Positions 24,629 through 32,860 of a stretch of DNA of 64,000 nt are shown here, one piece after another. The translations under genes were made by a program, and so were the position numbers. Every line of letters starts with the position of its first letter. Position 1 is the stretch's first letter. The notes beneath the pieces are model-generated. The model was not told where the DNA came from. It saw only the letters and a list, made by a program, of their open reading frames with translations, and did no database searches. Origin of the DNA: Frankineae bacterium MT45 (GTDB lineage: Bacteria > Actinomycetota > Actinomycetes > Mycobacteriales > Jatrophihabitantaceae). The stretch lies in NCBI GenBank assembly GCA_900100325.1, contig LT629697.1, positions 3,531,423 to 3,595,422 on the forward strand. Reading direction: 5' to 3'.

Positions 24629-26086
24629 TCAGATGGTCTGGGCGGCCGAGCGCATCCGGTCCCCGCTGACCCAGGTGGCGTGGAAACCGAGCGGGACCCG
24701 TACCGGCAGTCCGAGAACGCAGATCGGCCCGTCGCTGACCCGTTGGGCGCTGTAGATCCAGACCTCGGAACGGCCGGTGTCGCTGCGGTAGCAGTACATG
24801 GCGAGGTAGCCGTCGTCCTCGCCGGTCGCGCCGGCGCGCGGGATGAAGACGACCTCGCTGCCGTAGTTGCCCGCGCCGAACTCGTGGATCTCGTTGCTGC
24901 CGGTGAGCACGTCGTACTTCATGAGCGCGTCGAAGAGCAGGGTCTGGTCGACCTTCAGACGCATGTTGTACGACCAGCGGGCGCGTCGTCCCGTCATTCC
25001 CTGGTGGATAGCCGGGAACTCGGTGTTGACGTCGTCCAGTGGCCGCTCGCTGGTGGCGCCGGTGGCCAGGTTGAACCGGTATTCGTGAAGCTGAGCTTCG
25101 GGGCGCATGTAGGCCAGAAGTTGGGCCAGCGGGTGGCCGTGATCGGTCACCGCGGTCGGCTTGGTTACCCGACAGGCGACCATCACGATCTCCGACCCCT
25201 CTTCCCAGGAGTTGACGACGTGATAAATGTAGGCCGGATTGGCCTCGAACCAGCGAGCCTCGGCCCCGTCACCCCGACGCGGCAGCACCGCGAAGCGGCT
25301 CGGCAGGCTGCGATCGAAGAAGAGCTTGAAGCGTCCGGCCGCGGCGGCCGCCGGGTCGTTGTAGAGCGGCAGATCCATCAGGATCGAGTAGTTCTCGGTG
25401 ATCGCCATGTCGTGGGGCAGGCGCGGGCCCGGCAGGTCGACGCCGGTGAAGTGCACGACCGCGCCGCTCGGGTCGACGACGCCGTAGCGCAGGTACGGGG
25501 TCTTGATGCCGTAGTCGAAGAACATCATCTCCTCGGTCGTCTCGTCGACCTTGGCGTGGGCCGATACCTCGCAGGTCAGCGTGCCCCGAAAGTCGTCCTC
25601 GCCCCGTGACTGCAGGGTGATCGGGTCGAGCGCCTGGGGCTTGCTGGCCCGGTACCAGGTGGCCAGCAGGTTGCCGTGGTGAAAGATTGCGTCGGTATTT
25701 GCGGCATTCCGCTCACGCCGGTCACCGGGTGGGTTCTTGCTGAACGGCTCGATGATCCCTCGCCAGAGCGCGTGACCCGCGGCCCGTTCGGTGCGGAACT
25801 CGTGAGTACGGACGTAGCGGTTGCGGTAGGTCGCCCGCCCCTGCTCGAAGTGCACGGCGTGCAGCATGCCGTCACCGTCGAAGTAGTGGTAGCGCCCGAT
25901 CGGGGCGAACTGCGGGTTCGGCCCGTTGCGGACGTAGACCCCGTCGATGTCCTGAGGCGGTTCTCCGCTCAGCACCTCCAGATCACCAACCGTCACCTCG
26001 TCCTGGACGGGCTCGTAGGCGTCTTCGAGGTACGGGTTGGTGAAAGCCTCCGCCGCGGGGGCGACAAGTTCTTCATGCAGCGTCAT
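24629..26086 (-). CDS. Carotenoid-oxygenase-family dioxygenase 1
   Basis: 485 aa, the family length. The four Fe(II) histidines are visible: SAHAKVD (H177), LPHDMAI (H225), IYHVVNS (H289) and GFHATWV (H469). Second-shell Glu are in NTEFP (E357) and SEVVFIP (E411). FDGDGMLHAVHF and YVRNGPNPQF are standard propeller motifs. Such enzymes cleave a conjugated C=C with O2, in carotenoids, apocarotenoids or stilbenes (lignostilbene dioxygenases). Soluble, no signal peptide. Lies 14 bp after VOC paralogue 2 and is 41 bp from the thiolase. Substrate not decided by sequence. Confidence 0.92.
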   Translation of the reverse strand: MTLHEELVAPAAEAFTNPYLEDAYEPVQDEVTVGDLEVLSGEPPQDIDGVYVRNGPNPQFAPIGRYHYFDGDGMLHAVHFEQGRATYRNRYVRTHEFRTERAAGHALWRGIIEPFSKNPPGDRRERNAANTDAIFHHGNLLATWYRASKPQALDPITLQSRGEDDFRGTLTCEVSAHAKVDETTEEMMFFDYGIKTPYLRYGVVDPSGAVVHFTGVDLPGPRLPHDMAITENYSILMDLPLYNDPAAAAAGRFKLFFDRSLPSRFAVLPRRGDGAEARWFEANPAYIYHVVNSWEEGSEIVMVACRVTKPTAVTDHGHPLAQLLAYMRPEAQLHEYRFNLATGATSERPLDDVNTEFPAIHQGMTGRRARWSYNMRLKVDQTLLFDALMKYDVLTGSNEIHEFGAGNYGSEVVFIPRAGATGEDDGYLAMYCYRSDTGRSEVWIYSAQRVSDGPICVLGLPVRVPLGFHATWVSGDRMRSAAQTI

Positions 26087-26100
26087 GGGGCCTCCAGCGC

Positions 26101-26832
26101 CTACAGGGATGGTGACACGCGAGTGCGGTAGGTGACGGCCAGCCCGAGGATGTTCTCCGACGCCGGGGCGCTCGCGCCGTCGGCCAGCGCGAACTCGGCC
26201 GCCAGCAACTGATCTACTCCATGCTCCACGAATTCAACCCGGCAGCCGCTGAAGTCGAGGGTGGTCGGATTGACCAGCTCCAGCCCGATGATCTCGCCCC
26301 ACTGGCTGGCCCGGGCGGCTGGATCCGGGGTACCGACCTGCACCGCGAGGATGTCGTCGATGAGCGCATCCGCCCGGGGACCGGGCGTGATCCCGTCCCA
26401 GAACCAGGTCTGCGGATCGGTGACGCCGTCGAGTTCAAGCAGGATGCCGACATCGGCCGGCCGCAACTGGATGAGCGGATGCCCCATGAACACGACGTCG
26501 GCCGCCAGCCGGACCCCGAGGGCCTCGGCCCGTCGCTTGCAGGCTGGAGCGTCCGGTACCTGGACGGAGAGGCAGTAGCCACCCGAGCCACCGACCCGCT
26601 TCAGCCACCGGTTGATGGTGGCTTCGTCGTTCAGCGGCCCAACCACCTCGAGGAACTTCTGCGGGCCGACCGGCATGACGTAGTCGTCCAGGCCGATGTG
26701 AGCGAGCTCTGGATCGGCGAAGCCGGCGGGAAGGCGCAATTCGGCAGCAATTCGCGCCCCTTCGCCCTGCGTGTCACCGGTGGCGAGCACGAGTTGACGG
26801 AGGACGGCCCAGTTCGAGGACGGGTGGCTCAC
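26101..26832 (-). CDS. Two-part VOC protein (paralogue 2)
   Basis: 243 aa, same two-module layout as 21056 and 32052: LRQLVLATGDTQGEGARIAA, GLDDYVMPVGPQKFLEVVGP, GGSGGYCLSVQVPDAPACKR, HPLIQLRPADVGILLELDGV, then WFWDGITPG. The His in HPLIQL and Glu in LLELDG could be metal ligands. GTG 26832 is chosen because AGGAG sits 7 nt upstream; the in-frame extension to 26916 is AT-rich non-coding sequence. First gene of the unit with oxygenase 1. Confidence 0.83.
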   Translation of the reverse strand: MSHPSSNWAVLRQLVLATGDTQGEGARIAAELRLPAGFADPELAHIGLDDYVMPVGPQKFLEVVGPLNDEATINRWLKRVGGSGGYCLSVQVPDAPACKRRAEALGVRLAADVVFMGHPLIQLRPADVGILLELDGVTDPQTWFWDGITPGPRADALIDDILAVQVGTPDPAARASQWGEIIGLELVNPTTLDFSGCRVEFVEHGVDQLLAAEFALADGASAPASENILGLAVTYRTRVSPSL

Positions 26833-26950
26833 GGGGTTGCTCCTGACTTCGTATATAGAACTGAACCATACTGCGAATCCCGACTTGCGCCTAGTGTTAC
26901 GAAAAAACATACCCACAACGATGAAAGGTTCATTGAACTCTTGGCATGTA

Positions 26951-26967
26951 ACGGCTTTAGTTGTAGC
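26951..26967 (+). promoter_or_regulatory. Island 17-bp motif, site a
   Basis: ACGGCTTTAGTTGTAGC, ending 8 bp before the GTG of the CoA ligase at 26976, and in the gap to the divergent VOC-oxygenase unit. Such closeness to the start suggests repression or a leaderless promoter. Confidence 0.7.
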
Positions 26968-26975
26968 GTGACCCA

Positions 26976-28547
26976 GTGACTACTCTCGCACCTGGACGCA
27001 TCTGGGCCAGCCACCCGGACGGCACACGCGTCAACTCGCTGGCCGACATCATTCGACGGCGGGCGGCGGCCACCCCCGGGGCCGCCGCCATGATCGACGG
27101 CGACGTCATCACCACCTTCGCCGATCTGGACCGCCGCTCGTCTCAAGTCGCCCAGGCGCTGCGGGCCAGCGGTGTGCAGGCCGGTGACCGGGTGGCTTAT
27201 CTCGGCCCCAATGCCCCCTCCTTCTTGGAGGTTCTCTACGGTGCGGCCAAGATCGGCGCCGTCACCACCGCCCTGAACAATCGGCTGGCCCTGGCCGAAC
27301 GGCAGGTCATCCTCCGCGATGCTCAGCCCAGCGTTCTCATCCTGGGTGAGGGCGAGGTCGCCATGCCGGTCGGCGATCCGGCCTCGCTGAGCACCGTCGT
27401 CACGTACGAGGAGTACGAGGGTTGGCTCCTCGACCACCCCGTCGTCGATCCCGCCTACCCGGGCGACCCACACGATCCGACGCTGATCTTCTACACCTCG
27501 GGAACCACCGGCATTCCCAAGGGCATCATGCTCTCGGGCGACAGCCTCGGCCAGGCCCTGGCGACGATGCACTACGAGATGGAGCTCGACACCACCTCGG
27601 TGGCGATGGCGCCGATCCCGTACTTCCACATCTCCGGGCTCGGCCTGGCGATGGTTGCGAATCTGAACGGAGCGGCCCTGCTCCTCGACATGGCCACCGA
27701 ACCGACGGCACTGGTGGAGCTACTGGTCCGGCGGCGGGTGTCGCACGCTGCGGTGGTGCCGACGCTGATCCAGCGGATGGTCAACCTCCCCGCCTCCCGC
27801 GACGCGGACTGGTCGGCGCTGAAGTACCTCGTCTACGGCTCGGCCCCGATCCCGCTTCCGGTGATCGAGGAGGCGACCACCCTCTTCGGCTGCAAATTCC
27901 TGCAGAGTTATGGCCTTACCGAGTCAACCGGCGGCGTCACCGTGCTCTGGCCCTCCGATCACCTCCCAGCCCCGGGCCGCGAGCAGCAGCTGCGATCGGT
28001 CGGACGGGCAATGCCTGGCGTGCAACTGCGCGTCGTCGATCCGCAGACCCTGGAGGACGTGCCGGTCGGGACCCGCGGCGAGGTGCTCGTCGGCGGCGGC
28101 CACTTGATGATCGGCTACTGGCGGCAGCCCGAGGCGACGGCCGAGGCGATCACCGCCGATGGCTGGCTACGCACCGGTGACGGTGGCAGCTTCGACGAAC
28201 TGGGCTACCTGTACCTGCACGATCGTCTGAAGGACATGATCGTCAGTGGCGGCGAGAACGTCTTCCCGGCCGAGATCGAGAGCGCCCTCACGGCCCACCC
28301 GGCCATCGCCGAGGTGGCGGTGATCGGCGTGCCGTCCGAGCGCTGGGGCGAGTCCCCGTTCGCCGTCGTCGTGCTCCAGCCCGGCGCCAGCGTCACCAGC
28401 GCTGAGTTGGTTGACTGGGCTCACGAGCGACTGGCCCGCTTCAAGTGCCCGGTCGGCTTCGACTTCGTGGCCACACTCCCCCGCAATGCCAGCGGGAAAC
28501 TGCTGAAGAACGTCCTCCGCGAGGAGCGCTCCACCCCCGTCGGCTGA
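26976..28547 (+). CDS. Acyl-CoA ligase (AMP-forming)
   Basis: 523 aa ANL-family enzyme. P-loop IFYTSGTTGIPKG, A5 motif QSYGLTESTGG, A7 WLRTGDGG, A8 hinge YLYLHDRLKDMIVSGGENVFP, and the A10 lysine in LPRNASGKLLKN. It makes an acyl-CoA from a carboxylate, ATP and CoA; chain type unknown. It is monocistronic: divergent from the VOC-oxygenase operon and stopped by a strong hairpin. The GTG start has no ribosome site and follows the regulatory motif closely. Confidence 0.93.
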   Translation: MTTLAPGRIWASHPDGTRVNSLADIIRRRAAATPGAAAMIDGDVITTFADLDRRSSQVAQALRASGVQAGDRVAYLGPNAPSFLEVLYGAAKIGAVTTALNNRLALAERQVILRDAQPSVLILGEGEVAMPVGDPASLSTVVTYEEYEGWLLDHPVVDPAYPGDPHDPTLIFYTSGTTGIPKGIMLSGDSLGQALATMHYEMELDTTSVAMAPIPYFHISGLGLAMVANLNGAALLLDMATEPTALVELLVRRRVSHAAVVPTLIQRMVNLPASRDADWSALKYLVYGSAPIPLPVIEEATTLFGCKFLQSYGLTESTGGVTVLWPSDHLPAPGREQQLRSVGRAMPGVQLRVVDPQTLEDVPVGTRGEVLVGGGHLMIGYWRQPEATAEAITADGWLRTGDGGSFDELGYLYLHDRLKDMIVSGGENVFPAEIESALTAHPAIAEVAVIGVPSERWGESPFAVVVLQPGASVTSAELVDWAHERLARFKCPVGFDFVATLPRNASGKLLKNVLREERSTPVG

Positions 28548-28552
28548 CGACG

Positions 28553-28589
28553 AATCCGGGCTGACCCGACGATCGGGTCAGCCCGGATT
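28553..28589. terminator. Bidirectional terminator, 17-bp perfect stem
   Basis: AATCCGGGCTGACCCGA (28553-28569) and its exact complement (28573-28589) with a 3-nt loop, between two convergent CoA-ligase genes. Confidence 0.88.
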
Positions 28590-28604
28590 GGTCAGCAAAT
28601 CGGG

Positions 28605-30140
28605 TCAGCCGACGTGTCGACCGTGACCCTCCCAGTACGGCGCCCGCAGCTCACGCTTCAGCACCTTTCCGGATGGGTTGCGCGGAAGTTCTCCGATGAA
28701 GACCACCTGCGTGGGGCACTTGTAGTGCGCCAGCCGGGCGCGCGCGAACTCGATGATCTCTCCAGCCGCGGGCTCGGCGCCACGGGGGACGATCACGGCC
28801 AGCGGCGTCTCCCCCCAGCGCGGCGACGGGACGCCGATCACGGCGACGTCGGCGACACCGGGATGAGCTGCCAGCGCGCTCTCGACCTCGGCCGGGTAGA
28901 CGTTCTCTCCGCCGGTCACGATCATGTCCTTGATCCGGTCCCGGATGAAGAGGAAGCCGTCTTCATCGAGGGATCCCATGTCGCCGGTGCGGAAGAAGCC
29001 GTCCTCGGTGAAGGCCTCCGCGGTGGCCTCCGGGCGCTGCCAGTAACCGGGCATCACGCTCGGGCCACGGACCACGATCTCGCCCACGTCACCCGGCGGG
29101 AGCGGCTTGCCGGTGCTCACGTCGAGGATGTCGAGTTCGATGCCGTCGACGGCCCGTCCAGCTGAACGAAGCTTGCTCAGGTCTCCGTCGAGACGATGCT
29201 GCTCGGGACCCAGCAGCGTCGTTACACCCATTGTCTCGGAGAGACCGTAGCTCTGGAAGAGTTCGGCGTTGAAGAGCGACACCGACGCCCGCAGCAGCGA
29301 CTCCGAGATCGGCGACGCCCCGTAGACGACCTGGCGCAGCGCCGAGAAGTCAGCCGACTGGGCCTCCGGCGACTGGGTAAGAATCTGCATCACCGCCGGC
29401 ACCATCGCCGTGTTCGTGGCGCGGTACCCGACGATCTGGGCCAGCATCGACTCGGCCGTGGGCTCCCGCGCCTGGATGATGCGCCCGCCACGGGAGAGCG
29501 TGATCAGCGCCCAGCCACCGCCGGCCACGTGGTAGTACGGGACCGGAACCAGGCTGCGCGAGGCCGCGTCGACGTCGAAGCAACCGCCGAACGCGTCGAC
29601 CGACCAGACCTGCTGCGCCGCACTGACGAGCACGCCCTTAGGGCGTCCGGTAGTGCCGGAACTGTAGATGAGTTCGATGATCTCGTCGCCGATCGCGTCC
29701 CGGCCCGGGTCACCGTCTCCGGCCGACGCAAGCCAGGTGGAGTAGTCCAGCGCGCCGGCGGCCGACCCGCCGTCGATGACCACTGTCGGCAACCCGGAGG
29801 GAGCCGTCGTAGCTGCGAAGGCGGAGCCGGCGACGATGATCTTGGCTCCGGAGTCGTTCAGCGCCCAGCTCACCTCGTCGGAGCTGAGGCGGAAGTTCAG
29901 CGGGACGAGCACGGCGCCGGCCTTCAGCGCCCCGAGGAACGTCTCCCAGTATTCGGTGCTGTTGCGATCGATGAAGCCGACCCGATCGCCGCGCTGCACA
30001 CCGGCCGCGATGAGGGCATTGGCGACCCGATTCGAGGCCTGCTCCAGATCACCGAAAGTCGCCTGGCGACCATCGCCGTCGATCGCGATCGCGCCCGGAT
30101 GAGCGGCCGCCGGGGTGCGCATGAGTTGGGCAACAGACAT
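28605..30140 (-). CDS. Acyl-CoA ligase (AMP-forming)
   Basis: 511 aa ANL enzyme. ELIYSSGTTGRPKGVLVS, QSYGLSETMGVTTL, FFRTGDMGSLDEDGF, RIKDMIVTGGENVYPAEVES and LPRNPSGKVLKRELR carry the standard motifs. It is similar in plan to the ligase at 26976 (convergent with it), so the pair may be an old duplication. ATG 30140 follows GGTGAG; a GTG three codons up is less likely. Last gene of the five-gene minus unit that begins at 35640. Confidence 0.93.
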   Translation of the reverse strand: MSVAQLMRTPAAAHPGAIAIDGDGRQATFGDLEQASNRVANALIAAGVQRGDRVGFIDRNSTEYWETFLGALKAGAVLVPLNFRLSSDEVSWALNDSGAKIIVAGSAFAATTAPSGLPTVVIDGGSAAGALDYSTWLASAGDGDPGRDAIGDEIIELIYSSGTTGRPKGVLVSAAQQVWSVDAFGGCFDVDAASRSLVPVPYYHVAGGGWALITLSRGGRIIQAREPTAESMLAQIVGYRATNTAMVPAVMQILTQSPEAQSADFSALRQVVYGASPISESLLRASVSLFNAELFQSYGLSETMGVTTLLGPEQHRLDGDLSKLRSAGRAVDGIELDILDVSTGKPLPPGDVGEIVVRGPSVMPGYWQRPEATAEAFTEDGFFRTGDMGSLDEDGFLFIRDRIKDMIVTGGENVYPAEVESALAAHPGVADVAVIGVPSPRWGETPLAVIVPRGAEPAAGEIIEFARARLAHYKCPTQVVFIGELPRNPSGKVLKRELRAPYWEGHGRHVG

Positions 30141-30190
30141 ACTTCTCACCGTTCTTTTCGGGGGTTTTCATCGTACGTTTGAAGCAGCGA

Positions 30191-32047
30191 TCAATCGACT
30201 AGGACGACGCCCGTGCCGCCGGCGTACAGGTTCTCCACATCGGCGCGGCGTCGCTTGAGAGTCAATGACTGGTTGATCGTCGCCTTGTCCGACACCTCAC
30301 CGGCGTCGGCGTCCGGCGCTTCGGTGAGGATCGCGAAGCGGGTGATGCGCCCGGCGGATCCGGCGTCGGCACCCCGTCCGTCACGGATACGCTGCCGGAT
30401 GAAGTCGGTGACGCGCTGTTCGGCCGCAAGCGTCGCCACAGAGCCCTCAATGCCCAATTCGGCGGCACATCCGGCCGGGTTGATCCAGAGCAGCACACCG
30501 ACCTCGTCGTAACCCTCACCGCAGATGACCGCGTCGACGACGACGGGGCTGGTCTGAGCCACCAGGTCGGCCCGCAGCCGCCCACCGGCCACGAAGGTAC
30601 CGGTGTTGAGCTTGAACTCCTCGGCCAGCCGCCCGGCGAAGACCATCCCCTGCTCGGGCGCCGAGCGGTCGACGAAGGCCAGCGCGTCACCGCTGCGGTA
30701 AAAGCCCTCCTCGTCGAAGACGCGGGCCGATCCTTCGGGATTGTCGAGGTAACCGGGCATCACCGACTCGGAGCGGAACCGCACCTCGTAACGCTCCTCG
30801 TCGAGCGGAACCAGCTTCGCCTCGATGCCCGGCAGCGGCAGCCCAACGCCGACCTGGGTGGTCGGCCAGGAGACCGACATGACGCCGGCCGTCGTCTCGG
30901 TCGAGCCGTAGCCCGTGGTGAACATGACCCGTTCGCCGATCGTCGCCTCCGCCATCGCCTGGAACCGGTCATAGACCGGCTGGGGCAGCCCGGCGCCACC
31001 GAAGAGGCAGAGCTGCAGGTGCTCGAAGAAGCGCTCCCGGAGGTGGGCGTCCCCTTCCAGGGCATCGCAGAGCATGGCGAAGGCGAAGGGGACGTTCGCG
31101 AAGAAGAGCGGTTGAATCTCGGCGATATTGCGTAGCGTCGCGCCGAAGAGTTCCGGGGTCGGCCGCCCCTCATCGAGGTAGAAGGAGCCGCCGTTCACCA
31201 GCGCGCCGGTGAGGACGCTGACGCCGGCCACATGGCTCCACGGCATCCAGTCCAGGGTGCGGACGCCCCAGCCGGAGACCTCGGCCAGCACGGCGTTGGC
31301 ACCGACGAAGAGGCTGCACCACATCCGGTTGGTCTGGATGACGATCTTCGGCAGGCCGGTGGAGCCCGACGTCAGCATGTACCGCAGCGGCTGCTCGGGA
31401 TCGATCGCCGCGATCATCGCGTCGGGGTCGGCCACCGGCTCATGCCCGACGACCTCCGCCCACGGGACGGACCCCGGCCAGTTCTGCGGATCGGTGCAGA
31501 TTAGCGTTATATCTTCTGGGAGAACTGCGCGCAGTGTCTCGACAATCGGCCCGACCACCTCGGCGAAGACCACCGTCGGACGCAGGGTGTCGATGACGTG
31601 GCGCAGCCGGGTGAACTCGCCGCCCTTGGCCAGCGCGTACTGGGCGCTGACGGGGCAGATAGGGACGCTCGCCGCGCCCGCCCCGTACATCAGGATGCCG
31701 TGGGCCAGCGAGTTGCCGGTGACGATCAGGACCCGTTCGGGGCGCTGCGACTCTTCCCTGCCAGCGGCGGGCGCACGCCGCGCCACGAACCAGCCGGCCA
31801 CCCGGTCGGCGAGCTCGCGGGCCCGGGCATAGCTGATCCGCTCCCACTCGCCGTCGGCGTCGCGGGCGGCGAGGAACGTCTTCTCACCCAACTCGGCGGC
31901 TCGGGCCACCAGGACTGCGGCCACCGATCGGGGCACAGTCGCGGCGACCGGATCACTGCTGAGCAGCAGCGTCCCATCCGGCCGTTCCCGAAGGTCAATG
32001 CTGACCTTCGGGAACAGCTCCGCAGCACGAAACCGCGGCTGGGTCAT
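30191..32047 (-). CDS. Feruloyl-CoA-synthetase-like ligase
   Basis: 618 aa, longer than usual CoA ligases and of feruloyl-CoA synthetase length. The P-loop is RYMLTSGSTGLPKIVIQTNR, the 'SGSTGxPK-VI-T-RM' form I associate with FCS of aromatic degraders. TTGYGSTETTAG, EEGFYRSGDALAFVD, FAGRLAEEFKLNTGTFV and a C-terminal LKRRRADVENLYAG follow. Feruloyl-CoA synthetase activates hydroxycinnamates. Beside a stilbene-cleavage-type oxygenase it hints at phenylpropanoid-like substrates, but the true acid is not shown. Lies 4 bp after VOC paralogue 3. Confidence 0.85.
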   Translation of the reverse strand: MTQPRFRAAELFPKVSIDLRERPDGTLLLSSDPVAATVPRSVAAVLVARAAELGEKTFLAARDADGEWERISYARARELADRVAGWFVARRAPAAGREESQRPERVLIVTGNSLAHGILMYGAGAASVPICPVSAQYALAKGGEFTRLRHVIDTLRPTVVFAEVVGPIVETLRAVLPEDITLICTDPQNWPGSVPWAEVVGHEPVADPDAMIAAIDPEQPLRYMLTSGSTGLPKIVIQTNRMWCSLFVGANAVLAEVSGWGVRTLDWMPWSHVAGVSVLTGALVNGGSFYLDEGRPTPELFGATLRNIAEIQPLFFANVPFAFAMLCDALEGDAHLRERFFEHLQLCLFGGAGLPQPVYDRFQAMAEATIGERVMFTTGYGSTETTAGVMSVSWPTTQVGVGLPLPGIEAKLVPLDEERYEVRFRSESVMPGYLDNPEGSARVFDEEGFYRSGDALAFVDRSAPEQGMVFAGRLAEEFKLNTGTFVAGGRLRADLVAQTSPVVVDAVICGEGYDEVGVLLWINPAGCAAELGIEGSVATLAAEQRVTDFIRQRIRDGRGADAGSAGRITRFAILTEAPDADAGEVSDKATINQSLTLKRRRADVENLYAGGTGVVLVD

Positions 32048-32051
32048 CGCG

Positions 32052-32774
32052 TCAGACCAGCTCGAAGCGCAGTCCTGCCAGCGAGGGCGCAGCGGCCGAC
32101 GCTCCGGCCGCTGAGTCGGCGCGGCGCAGCGTCACAGTCCACTCGGCCGACGGGCCGCCGGCGACGAACTCCACCGAGATGCCACCCATCTCGATCACAG
32201 TCGGTTCGGCCGGAGTTCCCAGGTCGAGCAGGTCGTGCCAGAGCGCGTTGGTCGCGGCCGGGTCGGCGACCGGCACCTGCACCGAGACGATCTCACTCAC
32301 CGCGGCGTCGGCCTCGGGGCCCGAGTCGATGTCGTCCCAGAACCAGCGCTCAGGGTCGGTGATGCCGTCGACCTCGAGCAGCAGGCCGACATCCTGCGGG
32401 TGCAGCTGGATGACCGGGTGGCCCAGGGCCTCGACGTCGACCGGTACGCGGATGCCGCGCTCGATGGCCCGCTGCTTCACGGCCGCCGGATCCGGGTGCT
32501 GCACGGAGAGGACGTAGCCACCGCGACCGCCGATCTTGGTCAGCCACTTGAGGACGGCCGCCTCGTCGCTGGCCGGACCGATGAACTCCAGGTACTGGCC
32601 ACGGGCCACCGGCATCGTCGCGTCGACCATGTGGAGGCTGTCCAGCTCCGGGTCGCAGAAGCCCTTGCCGAGACCGAACGCCTGTCGGACCAGGTCCACG
32701 TCATCGTCGTGGCTGGTCGTGGCGATCACGACTTGACGGAGCTTTACCCAGCTTTTTGCGGATGTTTCAGACAT
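32052..32774 (-). CDS. Two-part VOC protein (paralogue 3)
   Basis: 240 aa. Same architecture as paralogue 2 and clearly its close relative: LRQVVIATTSHDDDVDLVRQ, GGRGGYVLSVQHPDPAAVKQ, GHPVIQLHPQDVGLLLEVDG, WFWDDIDSG, then the C-terminal GLRFELV strand as in paralogue 1. ATG 32774 has AAGGAG 5 nt upstream; the in-frame extension upstream is an unrelated low-complexity read. It sits between oxygenase 2 and the FCS-like ligase, so each oxygenase has its own VOC partner. Confidence 0.84.
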   Translation of the reverse strand: MSETSAKSWVKLRQVVIATTSHDDDVDLVRQAFGLGKGFCDPELDSLHMVDATMPVARGQYLEFIGPASDEAAVLKWLTKIGGRGGYVLSVQHPDPAAVKQRAIERGIRVPVDVEALGHPVIQLHPQDVGLLLEVDGITDPERWFWDDIDSGPEADAAVSEIVSVQVPVADPAATNALWHDLLDLGTPAEPTVIEMGGISVEFVAGGPSAEWTVTLRRADSAAGASAAAPSLAGLRFELV

Positions 32775-32860
32775 GTCTTCTCCTTTTGCGGGCAGCAGAC
32801 GTACGGCCCGGGGGGTTGGGGGTTCTCGCTGTTGCTTTGTCGCTGTGGGGCCGCTCGGGA

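Noticed and set aside
24680-25609. 309-residue plus-strand reading inside oxygenase 1
   Set aside because: Antisense shadow of a gene with four metal-binding His and full family length.
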